From contig CM114273.1 in NCBI GenBank assembly GCA_050084515.1, positions 8,928,001 to 8,992,000 of the forward strand: 64,000 bases of DNA, in the 5' to 3' direction. The notes beneath the pieces are model-generated. The model worked only from the letters and a program-made list of their open reading frames with translations. It ran no database searches and was not told where the DNA came from. The position numbers and the translations under genes were made by a program. This DNA comes from Blasia pusilla. Lineage: Eukaryota > Marchantiophyta > Marchantiopsida > Blasiales. Below, piece by piece: positions 24,901 to 36,667 of this stretch. Each line of letters begins with the position of its first letter. The first letter of the stretch is position 1.

Positions 24901-27900
24901 GGCCAGAGTAGTTTATGAATATTTTATTTTTTAAGAAATCATACTTCTAATTTATGAATCTTATTATTGGAAATTTTTTCCTTCTTTTTACATCCATGTA
25001 ATATTGGACCTTTTTAGCTAATGATTTTTATTTTATTTTAAGTTTTGTGAATTTTTGGAGCTACTTAATTCATTAGTGACACACTTAAGATAATAATGAA
25101 TAATTTAAATTCTCCATTGTTAACATGTGCATTGCAAAAGCATCCACTAATAGCACTAGTTGCCATAAGAGACTTGTGTACAATCTTTTTAAAACTCAAT
25201 TTTATGCAGATTGATTTTTCTTTTCAAGTTTTGTGACCTCTTTTTATCATGAGTCTCAAAAGCATTTGAAGCTCTCTTGCTCCATCATCTCCATGTCTAT
25301 ACTATAAGAAGAGAGGTAGTTTATATTTTAAGTAAATTAAATTCTATTCCCAAAAAGTAAAGCCCTTATTGAAAAGAAAGCTCCCTTTGAAAATAGTCTC
25401 TTTCACACTTGTCAAGATAAAAGTGGATTTTTTTTTCATGGATACTTTTTTCATAAAATTGGACTTCCGCTAACAGCCATCTAAATTTCTACTGACATTC
25501 AACACCTACCAACAATTTTCTAATAAAACTGAAAGGTACAGTTCATGTTAGAGGAGACATGAAGTAGAGTTTAGAGATGTCAAAGCCTAAAAGATCTTAT
25601 TTGAAGGTGTTTTCAAGTGGGAAAATATGGATTTGTGAATTTAGTTTAAGATCGAACTACATAATTAGTGGAAAATGTCATGATGGCGCTATCCTTATAT
25701 ATTTGAGAAATATGTTATTTACTCCTTGTAGAATGAAGCAAAGAGGTGTATGGTTATTTAAATCAACTTACCATGTCAAAAATTTCCACTTTGCAAGCAT
25801 CACTAGTTGAAGATAACAAGTTTTCTGGTAATGAGAAAAGAGTCACAAAATAAGCTCCAAGTTTAAACCATCACAAGGTAAAAAAAATAAGCATAGCATG
25901 ATTGAGCTTGAAGGATAACCCGAGTCTAGGGCTTTGGAGAGGCAAGATTAGTTGAGCCAAACAATAGCTAATGTGAGTGTGTTTGGGTGCAAATCAGTTA
26001 GGAGAACATGACCTACTAAATATACACTTACGCAATACATGAGATCACGAGTTCAAGAGGAGAAGACAAACGGATTTTGATGCATTTTTGTTACATCACT
26101 CTCTTTTGAAGAATGCATGGAGATGTTTAGCAACTTAACTATAAGTGATGTAGTTCTTCTCAATTATATCCCTTTTAGATCACTCTTGATTTTGGCTTTT
26201 CCGATGATAACACCTCTTCCTTGGTTTGTTAGAATGAATGAATCCTTCTTACCTCATATTGCATGCATGTCCCTGAGCAATTTGTCTTTCCCTATGATGT
26301 TTGCTTGTTTTAAGAGGCAACCCATAAAAGATGGTATAAGTTAGCATGGACTCTTCAATAAGAAAAAAAATAATTTCTCTTCAAGACTATTAAGGGATGG
26401 AAATTGTACCGTCGATGGAATGTATGTGAAAACCAAAGATAGATTTAAGAAATATATTTGAGCTCACTTTTGAGGAGGGTGTCAAGATCCACAAGATAAG
26501 ATGGCTAAAGAAGATTGAAGAGGGAGAAATATGGAGGGAAGAAATTTGCCTTTGATTTAACCTTGGTGCGTCGTAGTACGAAACAAATGGAAGTAGTCAT
26601 TTAGTCACAAATATTGATAATGCAACATGGAAGAATATTTATTGAAGAATCCAATTGTCATGCAAATAAAATCCAAGGATGGAACACCATGTTTTCAATC
26701 AAATGTTGTGGAAATCTACAAATGTACTATGTGACGTGTACAATTCTTGTCCTTCCCAATGAGATATACGAAAAGTATTTGTTATAAATATGCAACATAA
26801 AAAAATTACAAATATGACTATTTTAGGCATTTTTAAAAGTTAAGATCCTATTATAGAATTAATTTCTAATGTAAACATTCATAACTATAATGAGGTGGAC
26901 TTTATTTCCATGGATAATTTTTGGAGTATTGTATGAAATTTTAATTATTATTATTTTTTAGTTCTTTGTATTTTAATTTTTAAGTCTATCGAGAAAGAGT
27001 TTCCTCATATGAAACATGAAAAAAGCCAAATGAATTCCACCAAAGCTTCTCCCATTTGGTGTGAATTTCAAAGTTCACTTTTTTGGTCTGCTAGAGCTTA
27101 CACACTTTGCGAGACTCTTGAGAAAACTCACTACAATTGTAATGATAAATCAAATCTTAATTTTTTAGACTCACGAGAAATTTTGTATCATCTCATTTTT
27201 CTTGTTTAGTAATTTCCCTCCTTCCCCTTCCCTTCCCATCATTAGTTAAAGTTTGTATAATGCAGCAAACGACAAAAAATGATTAGGGGATATACTATAT
27301 CCACCTTTCAATAATTTTGGTATAATATTTGATGGTCCTTACTACCTCATGATTTGCTAATTATCTAAATTACAATAGATTAAAAAAATTGGAAGTCACT
27401 TTTAAGACTATTCATGGAAGCTTTTGATACTTTTACATTCAACTTTTGAGACTTTCCATCGTCTAAATTTAGAGGAATTTTTTTGTAGAATTTAAACCAA
27501 TCAAGCTTGAAATACATGGATGGGTTTAAGAAGCATAAGAGATAGATATTATAACCTAAGTATTGATAAGACCTCTCATTAATCATTCTAGGGACAAAGA
27601 TGGTCATAGAAGAAGGCTTGTGATATATTCATATTGGAGCATACCCATATGGAGTGGAAAAAGCTTCCAAAGCCTCCTAGGCCTTATTCTTTAGGTTGTT
27701 GAGGTTTTGGTTCAAGCTAAGATTTTCTAGGTCGAGAAGGAACAATGCTAAATTTGAGGAAAAAAAGATGGTAAATTTGCAAACTTTTTATAATGCATGT
27801 GAATATGAGTGTATACCTTATTGTGTCCTTGATGGTGTTGCTCATAAATGGTTACAACCACCTTTTATTTTGACCAATTTATCAATCAAAGTCGTTAATT

Positions 27901-28289
27901 TACGCTTTTAATCAAATGAGTGAGTGTCTACTTGGGTTTTTATAATGGTGGTGTAAAGCGACCTTATATACAAAAGAATAGGAAAGCATTCCACTTTCAA
28001 AAGCTGTAATACATAGTCCATATTCATGATGTGTTTGTAGCCATTGATCGGAAAATTTTGCTTCTCTGTCAAGTTGGGCTTATGGGCCCAACTTTGTCTT
28101 TATGGACTTGGATTTGGGGAATACATGTAGGTTGGTGAATGAGTTATCTGGATCTTTCATGTCATTCATGTGTGTAATGGATTCTATTGATCTTTTTATA
28201 CATCGTGACCAATATTCGATGTTCGATTGAACTTGCTTTATGGAGTTATTGTTGGAGAAACCATCTTGAAACTTGAAGAATGGAGTCTC
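24901..28289. other. AT-rich region, no gene seen
   Basis: Short frames without motifs; homopolymer-rich. The pre-insertion target site of the copia element is at its right end. Confidence 0.6.
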
Positions 28290-28294
28290 TAGTT

Positions 28295-28754
28295 TGTTGG
28301 ATTTTCAACATCCACTTCTCTAAGCACCATTAATCTGATCGGCCCCCTTGTATGAGGAGAAGCCTAGATTGATGGTTCCGACTTAGACGTCGAAGGAGTC
28401 ATAGTAATATGACGTAGGTGGTTTTAGGAGTAGCGTTACTAGGTTTATCTAACCCTATATTGCATTAGGGTGCGGGGCACCCTGATGCAATATAGGGTTA
28501 GATAAACCTAGTATATAGGGTTGATGAAATTCTTTTCTATTAATAGAAATGAAGAAAAATAGGTAAAAACCCTAGTTTTCCCGAGTAGTCAAATAGTCGA
28601 GAGCCGCTGCGGTAGCGGATTCTCGTATGTCGAGTTATCTCCATGTTCAGGTTCCATCGAAGCTCTTCTGTGAGCGCATGGACGGACTAGGCCACTTTGT
28701 ATCTCTAAGTTTTATAAAGATTTCAGTGATTTCGTCACTTTCTGTTTTCTCACA
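28295..28754 (+). repeat. copia 5' LTR (460 bp)
   Basis: Starts TGTTGGATTTTCAACATCC and ends TTCTCACA directly before the primer-binding site. Relative to the right LTR it retains two segments the other has lost, near 28,505-28,535 and 28,562-28,575. Contains a 36-bp-arm hairpin. Confidence 0.93.
28437..28513. repeat. 36-bp-arm inverted repeat in copia LTR
   Basis: 28,437-28,472 pairs with 28,478-28,513 with a single mismatch (a G-T wobble in RNA) and a 5-nt loop (CGGGG). In the right LTR the counterpart (about 32,855-32,905) keeps a shorter perfect stem of about 20 bp. Confidence 0.93.
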
Positions 28755-28766
28755 TGGTATCAGAGC
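28755..28766 (+). other. primer-binding site for initiator tRNA-Met
   Basis: TGGTATCAGAGC immediately follows the left LTR. This is the standard plant copia primer-binding site. Confidence 0.95.
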
Positions 28767-28826
28767 AGTAGGTTTTCCAGTATTTTGTATCTGACGATCT
28801 AGTGTGTTTGCACAAAATCTTGAGAG

Positions 28827-29864
28827 ATGGCTACTTCTTTGTCAGTTCGTGCTCGTCCTCCTCCGTTGGGTGAAGGGAAATTAGATGGGTCTAACTATAC
28901 GTTGTGGAAGTTCAAAATGAGAACTGTCCTCGAATCATTTGAAATCTGGGAAACGGCCACAGGGGTCGATTCAAATACACAAGGTAGTTTGAGTTCTGCA
29001 TGTTCATCTTCATATGGGGATGTCGATCTTGTTGTATTGTTGGCATGGAGACGCAGAAACGTTGATGCTCTATATGCGATTGTCACGAATGTAACTGATT
29101 CTGTCATGACTCTCATTCAACATACAACCACTACTGCTGAGGCGTGGAATATTCTGAAGAATCAGTATGAAACGAGGAATGAGACTCGGATTCAGAATCT
29201 GGAGAATCAGCTTACATCCGAGAAATTTTCAGAAGGAGAAAGCGCGGAGCAATTTTTGACAAGGATCAAGAATCTTCAAGATCAGATGGCGTCCATAGGA
29301 ATTTCAAAGTCTAGCGAAGATTTGGCACGTCGGTGCATAAGGATTTTGCCTCCAAGGTACGACAGTTTGGTCACTGCACTGAATACTCAAGTAAGACCCA
29401 CGCCGCTTACTTTTGAACAATTTAGTGCAATGTTGGTAGAAGAGGAAATGTGCTTCAAAGCAAGAGAGGAAAGTGATGCAGCATTTACTGCCAACGTACA
29501 GAGAGGTAGAAATCAAGATTACAGTTCAAATGTCAAGAAGAAATTTCCAAGAAAAGCCTTCAAATGCTTTTATTGTGGTAAGCTAGATCATCTTATCAAA
29601 GATTGTAGAAAGAGGAGTCAGCATGAGAAGAACGGTTGTTTAAGACCTGAGAAGGAGTCTGGAAATTCTGTAGAACGAGGAGAACATGAAGTAGATGCTT
29701 GGGTAGCAATAGAAGAGTTTTGCACACAGGCAGAACATTCCACTAAGTCAAAGAGTGAAGATGCATGGGTGCTCGATAGTGGAGCATCTAGGCATATGAC
29801 CAATCATAAGGATTGGTATAGCCTTGACCTCTATAGAGCCCATCGTTATTCTTGTTGGGAATAA
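28827..29864 (+). pseudogene. copia gag and start of protease
   Basis: Begins at an ATG 60 bp after the primer-binding site. The N-terminus has the copia gag signature (LDGSNYTLWKFKM), followed by the coiled capsid region (about residues 80-220). A CCHC zinc knuckle (CFYCGKLDHLIKDC) near residue 247 would bind the genomic RNA. Near 320 is the aspartic protease active site (VLDSGASRHM). The frame breaks about 10 residues later, near 29,820; the protein continues in another frame. Gag would form the virus-like particle and protease would cut the polyprotein. Confidence 0.92.
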
Positions 29865-32667
29865 TGCAAAGTGCCCTGTAGAAGGGAAAGGCACAATTAC
29901 TTTAGTCTCACAAAAAGGAGATGAAAAGAAGTTAATTGATGTACTGTACGTACCAGAGTTGAAGCGAAATTTGATTTCAATGGCAGTGTTATGTGATCGT
30001 GACCTAGAAGTTTGTTTCAAGAAAATTGGAGCAGTCATTGAGGATGCCAATGGGAAAGTAGTGGGTGAAGGTATACCACGTGGAAATATCTACAAGTTGT
30101 ATGCTTTCACGACAAGTGTAGGTACAGATCTTAGTAGTAGTAAGTTGTGGCATGAAAGATTTGGTCACCTAAGCTTTCCCTTACTAAGTCAGATGCAAAA
30201 ATCTGGCATGGTTGCTGATTTACCAACAATTTCTGGAGTGTCGGATACTTGTGAAGCTTGTATGATGGGCAAGCAACACCGACAACCATTTCCACAAGAG
30301 TCCAGCAATAGGGCAAAGGCTCCTCTAGAGTTGATACATGCTGACCTCTGTGGTAAAATGAGAACAATGGCATTAGGTGGTTCTTCCTACTTCTTTTTAG
30401 TTGTCGACGATTATAGTAGGAAGATGTGGGTGTATTTCCTTCGTGATAAGGCAAGTGCTTTTGGAAAATTTAAAGTATGGCACAAGCTGGTTGAGAATGA
30501 GACAGGAAAGAAGGTACAAAAGCTTCGCACCGATCGAGGAGGAGAATTCTTATCAACAGAATTCAACAAATATTTGGGGGAGCATGGAATCAAGCGACAG
30601 TTAACCACGGCACATACACCACAACAAAATGGAGTTGTTGAGCGTCGAAACCGTACAATGGTGGAGATGGCAAGATGTATGATGAAAGCAAAAGGTTTGA
30701 CAGAAGGATTTTGGGCTGAAGCTGTTAATATTGCCGTATACATTCTAAATAGAAGTGCTACCAAGTCAGTACAAGGCATGACTCCTCATCAATCATACTC
30801 AGGTAAGGTACCATCAGTCCAACATTTCAGGACTTTTGGTAGTGAGTGTTTTGTACATATTCCTGAAGCATCTAGGACCAACCTGGAGTCCAAGATCAAG
30901 AAGTGCATCTTTATGGGATACAGTGATGAATCTAAAGCTTATCGCCTTTGGTGTCCTGAGGAAAAGAAGATGCTTGTGAGTCGCGACGTGGTATTCCAGG
31001 AACAGCCTCGTCAAGTGGCGGATATCAGTGGTCCGTCCACATTATCATCAAACAAAGAGATAACCCACCAATCCACACCACAAATGTTTACACCAAATCA
31101 TCAAGAAGAAGAATTTGGTGATGATTACAAAGAGCAACCTACTCTTCCACTACGGTGGTCATACCCTAAGTGGATAAAGCAGCTCTTGGATGGTAAGGAT
31201 CCACCAGCAACTGATGAAGTTGTTACACATCCAAGGAGATCCAAGAGACTAGAGGAGTAGAATAGAGCTTCCGCATATCTCGTCAACATGGCCTTGATGA
31301 CAGAGGTCTTGAAGGTGGAAGAGCCATCATGCTTGGATGAGGCCCTTGCTCATCCTCAATGGAGAGAGGCCATGCAGATGGAGATGGACGCTATTCAGAG
31401 GAATGAAACTTGGACTTTGGCTCCTACTGCAAGGATGACAACCATTCGAATTGTTCTAGCGGTTGCAGGAACAAGACGTTGGCCTGTATACCAATACGAT
31501 GTGAAGTCTGCCTTTCTGAACATGCGTCTCAAGGAGGAGGTATATGTTTCTCAACCACCAGGTTTTGAGACACACGGATCAGAAGAGAAAGTTTGTTTAC
31601 TTCATCGAGCATTGTATGGGTTGAAGCAAGCCCCAAGGGTATGGTATCAACGAATAGATACATTCTTTCGAGAGAAGGGTCTCACCAAGAGTCCGTCAGA
31701 AGAAAATTTGTATGTGTTTTGCGAAGATGGGATGTATATGTTGATAGTCATGTATGTGGATGATCTGATCATCACATGAGACCACAGTAAGAAAATAGAG
31801 GAAATGAAGGGAGTGTTGAAATTTGAGTTTGAAATGTCAGATTTAGGTCTTCTGCACTACTTTATAGGGCTCGAAATTTGGCAACAGTCATATTCTATTT
31901 TTCTCTCTCAGCAGAAGTATGCTAGAGAAATCTTGAAGGCATTCGGGATGACCGAGTGTAAGGCAGTGGTCTCGCCAATGGAGGTAGAGTTGAAACTCTC
32001 GATGGAGGATGTTTCACCATTGGTAGATGAAAAGTTGTATAGAAAGCTTGTAGGCAGTTTAATATTTTTGTGCAACACTAGACCTGACATTAGCTTTGTT
32101 GTGGGAGTGTTGAGTAGGTTCTCAACTAAGCCTCATGAGAACCATTGGAAGGCAGGGATGCGTGTGTTGAAGTACATCAAAGGCACTATCGAGTACGGCA
32201 TCACCTATGGAGCAGGGACAGAAATGACATGTTTTTTTGACTCGGATTGGGCAGGAGATTCAGATTCTCAAAGATCAATTCCGAGTTATTGCTTCTTGGT
32301 AGGATCAGGTGTGGTGTCATGGGTCAGCAACAAGCAACCTATAGTGGCTCTTTCGTCTACTGAGGCAGAGTACAAGGCGGCTTGTTATGCTTCTTGTGAA
32401 GCAGTATGGTTGAGATGGATATTGGAGGACATAGGAGAAGCACCAGAAAGTGCTACTGTAATGTGGTGTGACAATCAGAGTTGCATTGCCATAGCACATA
32501 ATCCTGTGTTTCATGCTCGTACGAAGCACATAGAGATCCAGTATCACTTTGTTTGTGAATTGATCGAGAGAGAGGTTTTGAAGTTAGCCTATTGTCCAAC
32601 AAAGGATAACCGTGCAGAAATCTTCACGAAAGCTTTGAGCGGAGATCAACTTCACCAACATCTGTAG
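29824..32667 (+). pseudogene. copia pol: protease end, integrase, RT, RNase H
   Basis: One frame interrupted by TAG at 31,258 and TGA at 31,777. Integrase has its HHCC zinc module (HERFGHLS ... CEACMMGK, about 30,150-30,270) and catalytic D, D and E (HADLCGK; RTDRGGEF; NGVVERRN). RT has QYDVKSAFLN and YVDDLIIT (about 31,755). RNase H follows (DSDWAGDS ... STEAEYKAA), and the frame ends at 32,667 (SGDQLHQHL). Compared with typical copia RT, roughly 45-50 residues are missing between NETWTL and ARMTTIR near 31,430, removing the first RT block. The element therefore could not supply its own RT. Confidence 0.93.
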
Positions 32668-32701
32668 GGTCTTGGCATAGGTCCAAGACAGTAGTCCACA
32701 T

Positions 32702-33113
32702 TGTCAATATTGTCAATATCCACTTCTCTAAGCACCATTAATCTGATCGGCCCCGTTGTATGAGGAGAAGCCTAGATTGATGGTTCCGACTTAGACGTCA
32801 AAGGAGTCATAGTAATATGACATAGGTGGTTTTAGGAGTAGCGTTACTAGGTTTATCTAACCCTATATTGCATCAGGGTGCCTCGATGCAATATAGGGTT
32901 AGATATCTCTATTAATAGAAATGAAGAAAAATAGGTTTCCCGAGTAGTCAAATAGTCGGGAGCCGTAGCGGTAGCGCATTTTCGTATGTCGAGTTATCTC
33001 CCACTTTAGGTTCCATCGAAGCTCTTCTGTGAGTGCATGGACGGACAAGGCCACTTTGTATCTCTAAGTTTTGTAAATATTTCAATGATTTCGTCACTTT
33101 CTGTTTTCTCACA
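32702..33113 (+). repeat. copia 3' LTR (about 412 bp)
   Basis: Matches the left LTR from about 32,717 on, with several substitutions and two deletions. The exact left boundary is uncertain because TGTCAATAT is tandemly repeated there (32,702 or 32,711). Confidence 0.88.
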
Positions 33114-33124
33114 TAGTTGAGGGG

Positions 33125-33605
33125 TGTCACATCTGAGTATCCGATATGCCGAGATCTATCGTGGATAGGGCGTAGGAGCTAGCGGACTATCTTGAGTGTA
33201 ACTTTGTCCCACGGTGTCAGATAAGGTTGAGGATAGGTCCATTGTGTCAAGAACGTCATTTCTCACAACTTTCATGTTGAGGTCTTTTACAGCCGGGTGA
33301 CTGGTTGACTAGGTCACCCGCCCCTGGTAACATGTGCGCGCAGTTACCAAGGGAGGGGCTATTTTTAGGGAAATAGCCTTTTGGCTCTTCCCAACCCTAT
33401 AGAAGAGAGGAAGATGGCTTTCTTAAGCCATCTTTCTCATGTTGGGCCGTTGGAGCACCTTCCTTGTATGTGTGTGAGCTAGGACTAGGGTGCTAGCGTC
33501 CGGATTCCTTGATAAGACAGGGTGGACGAGACTCGATATGCCGATGTAGATTGAGGAATGGAGTTTTAGGCCCGGTGTGCCATTTTTACTACTCTTTATT
33601 TTTAC
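33125..33605 (+). repeat. gypsy left terminal repeat (copy A)
   Basis: Starts TGTCACATCTGAG and matches 42,912-43,391 through ACTCTTTATTTTT with scattered substitutions, mostly transitions. The right edge is where similarity to the other copy ends. The true left LTR could extend further, because a TGGCATCAG primer-site-like sequence lies near 33,932. Confidence 0.85.
33294..33434. repeat. hairpin array in left terminal repeat
   Basis: Four consecutive inverted repeats: 33,294-33,320 (8-bp stem), 33,326-33,348 (6-bp), about 33,368-33,392 (one mispair) and 33,411-33,434 (10-bp perfect). A TATA-like sequence between the third and fourth reads TATAGAAG, one base different from the right copy. 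Confidence 0.85.
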
Positions 33606-35497
33606 ATGAGAAAGATGTCAGGGGGCTGGTGGGAAGTCGTTGTTTGCAGGTAGGCAAGCGAGTTGCCTCGGTTGGGGAGCCCCTGGAGACGTGTGTGTGA
33701 CGTTTTGTGTGTCATTTTTCTGTCCCGAAGGCCGTGGGCATAAGCGCTGTCCATTTTTCTCAGATTTTGCTGCTGTGGGCTCATGGGGGATATCAGCGGA
33801 GTGTAGCGGGAAGTCTCACAACGGGTGTTCATGGGCGAGTGTGTCAAGAGAGAGAGAAGAGTAGCTTTGAGAGCTACAACCGCCAAGATAATCCTAGATC
33901 ATAGCCGCCTAGGTCAGAGTTAGGTCACGGTTTTTGTGGCATCAGTCCTTTAGGTCTAAACGGACGCGGGGAGTTGTGCGGGACAGGCGGAAGCGAAACG
34001 AGGAGAGAGGCTCGCAGAGGCAAGGGACTCGCCCACGTCTGAGGCAGGGAGTTAAAATTGGGTGTGGGGGTGTGAAGGCTCCTGTGGGATCGGGTGGGGC
34101 TGCATAGGGCCGCGGGCTCGTGGAGAGTACTTGGAGAGGTCCGAAGGGTCCGAGATACTTCGAGGAACCCGAAACTCCAGGAAGGAGTCCGAAACTCCAG
34201 GAACGCGGAAGGTGCATAGGGCACCATGCCCGTACACAGAGGGTTGGAGGAAGAAGGAGCAAGAAGCTCCGAGGTTGGAGGGGGCTTGCATTGATCCACG
34301 TGCCCTTAAATGCAAAGAGGAGGTAAGTTCGCAGGAAGGGGCCAGGGCCGCAGCTAGGAAAGGGAGCAAGGGCTGACCGCATAGGGCGGCGTGCCCAGAG
34401 CTCCAAGGACACAGGAAGCTCCATAGGGAGCCGCGCAGGTGTAGGTAGAAGGGCGGTAAGGAGGCTCAGGGCATAGGCGGGCTCAAGTGCAGGGAGCCAC
34501 ACATTGCATAGGCCAGCGTGCTCAGGACCGGAAGGAGAGAGTTGTGGGGGATGCGAAACGAAAGGAGAAAGGAGGAAGGAGTGAAGGAGGCATGCCGCAT
34601 AGGGCGGCGTGCTTGTAGGGCAATTAAGGGTGTTGAGCGGGTGCTAGCCTCCCAAGCAAGGAGCTCCCTGAACGCAGGAGGTGTGGCCCAAGGAGCCATG
34701 CGCGATGCATAGGGAGTGCGTCGGCAAGCGTGGCCACATAAGGCCACGTGCCTTACGCGGTTTAGAGTTGAACGCAACGTCGGGTTAGGGATACGGGGTT
34801 GGGGGCTTTTGAGGAATGTGGGAAAATAGATGTCATGGTAATCTGGAGTAGACATGGTTGGACGGACGTGGTAGGCATGCTACCTAATTGAACGGCCGTT
34901 CTGGGTTTAGTTTGACTGCGAGTGAGATGAGGTATTCGCACCGACAGTTCTCGGTTAGGAGTTGATGATGGAGTGTCAGTGCGCTGATGTCGATGTATGG
35001 GTTGTCCGCATCTGTTGACGGGAGGATCGACGTGTTGGTCGAGGAGAGTGTTGTATTGCAGAGATTGTCATATCATGTGGAGGAGTGCATGTTGACGGTG
35101 CAGCAAGTTGGAGGGCGTGATCAGGTTACCCATTCGAGTCCCTTTTCCCGCACTTGTCGTGTGTGATTGAGAGTGCTGGGTATCGGGTAGTAGCTGGTGC
35201 TAGATGGGTGCAGTGATGGTGACGAGTGTAGATTCTTTTCATGTGAAGCATGTTGGTGGATATACGGCGGTTGCCGAGTAGGGGTCGCGTGTATGACCCG
35301 AGAGAGTGTCGCTAGGTTAGGTGAGTCAGTGGGAGGCTCATGGTGAGCCCAAGTGTTGAGCGTGCGTGAGGCCGGGTATGTCATCACGGCATTGATGTTA
35401 GCATAGGTGAGCTAGTGAGGCGTGTGGGAGACTCTCGGTGAGTCTGAGTGCTTGAGCGGGTGAGACAGGAATTGTCATCACGGCGTTCTTCCAGGGT
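33606..35497 (+). other. long GC-rich leader of the gypsy element
   Basis: About 1.9 kb without a supported coding region. A motif near GCATAGGGCGGCGTGCCC recurs about eight times between 34,101 and 34,760. The Pro-rich minus-strand frames here come from its purine-rich composition. A TGGCATCAG near 33,932 resembles the start of the initiator tRNA primer site, but the match is partial. Confidence 0.6.
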
Positions 35498-36664
35498 TTG
35501 GCAGAACCGGGTAGTGCGAGCAGTAGTAGTGGTGTGACACGGAGTGGGATGAGATACCGAGGGGTTACCAATGAGGAGCTCCCTCGACATCCATCCGTGG
35601 CTGGATTGTCATCACTAGATACTGGGTTTGGTGACGAGATCACAAACAGAGACAGTAGTACTTGGCAGGAGATGGACGACATGGGCCATTGAGGCATGCG
35701 TCGTTTCTCGGGTGCAGTGGGCACCGTCGACTTAGATAATTTTATCCAGGAGTTCGACACATGGTGCGACTTCCAAGAGATACGGACCCCGACACGGTTC
35801 AACCCTTTCATGGGATGGAAGGGGTTGTTCCAGCACTTGGAGGGTCCTCCGATGGATGACTACATGGAGTTTCGATCACTATATTCAGTAGAGATCGATG
35901 CTTGGAGGATGTATTGGGCTCCAAGGTAGGTGTCCACAAGCGGTCGCGAGGCATATGATGGGATTGTGAGAGGAGAGAGACCCACACCATCATCCCGGAG
36001 ACTAGATGGAGAGGAGGGCAGTGAGACAGGCGATGTGGCAAAGACTTCTGGTGGTAGAGGGCCACCCAGCTTCAGCCCCAGAGTGGAGTTCTTCCGACAG
36101 TTGGGGAAGAGCTACCAGGGCATACGCACCAACAAGTTGAAGAGTCTACAGGATTTTCAGCGACGATCGGGTGAGAGTCTGAGAGAGGCATTCACACGCA
36201 TGAGGAGGCTGATCATTGCTACGTTTGGAGTGACCGAGCGCGATCGATCCAAAGATTGGTATGGGCTTCTGGACCGAGAACTACGGAGGAGAGTCCGAGA
36301 TACGGTGCTGATTCACACAGCGAAGCCCACATTGAAGGTGGTCTTTGAGTTGTCTGAGCGTATTGAGCTCAACATGAGTGAGGAGCAAGTAATGACCGTT
36401 GGATTTTCTCGAGAGTCGACGCGTCCAGGAGTGACAGTGACCCCACAGGTGCCACAGCGAGCATCCATACCACGGGAGCAGGCCAGTGTGCCTAGAGAGC
36501 AGGGCGAGTACCGTGAGCCTATGAGGAAACAACCCGCACCTACATATGTTGCCCAGCAGGGACCGATGTGGTCTTGTTGGACGTGTGGAGGGGCCCATAG
36601 CACGAGAGGCGCCCACAAGCATGGGAGAGGACCACCAGTGCCTCCGATTGCTCAAGAGCCATAG
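35498..36664 (+). pseudogene. gypsy gag (capsid region)
   Basis: One reading frame with stops at 35,690 (TGA), 35,927 (TAG) and 36,662 (TAG). It contains a capsid-like segment (NFIQEFDTWCDFQ) and, further on, KLKSLQDFQRRSGESLREAFTRMRRL, typical of retrotransposon gag helices. A first Cys-x2-Cys-x3-His cluster (WSCWTCGGAHS) lies near 36,575. The gag protein would package element RNA. The first ATG of the frame is near 35,546; the open frame extends further upstream without an ATG. Confidence 0.8.
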
Positions 36665-36667
36665 AGG

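Larger units (their letters stand above)
28290..33118 (+). mobile_element. Ty1/copia LTR retrotransposon with TAGTT target duplication
   Basis: The element (28,295-33,113) is flanked by the 5-bp duplication TAGTT (28,290-28,294 and 33,114-33,118). LTRs start TGT and end CACA. A primer-binding site complementary to initiator tRNA-Met follows the left LTR. The internal order gag, protease, integrase, RT, RNase H is the copia order. It is dead: a frameshift near 29,820, in-frame stops at 31,258 and 31,777, and a deletion at the start of RT. LTR differences show it is not recent. Confidence 0.95.

Noticed and set aside
25980-26070. tRNA-like segment with AGTTAGGAGAACATGACC and GTTCAAGAG
   Set aside because: B box lacks the final C and no arms pair; probably chance.
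33925-34855. Long Pro/Leu-rich minus-strand open frames in the gypsy leader
   Set aside because: They arise from GC-rich, purine-rich leader sequence on the other strand; no domain, and they overlap each other in different frames.
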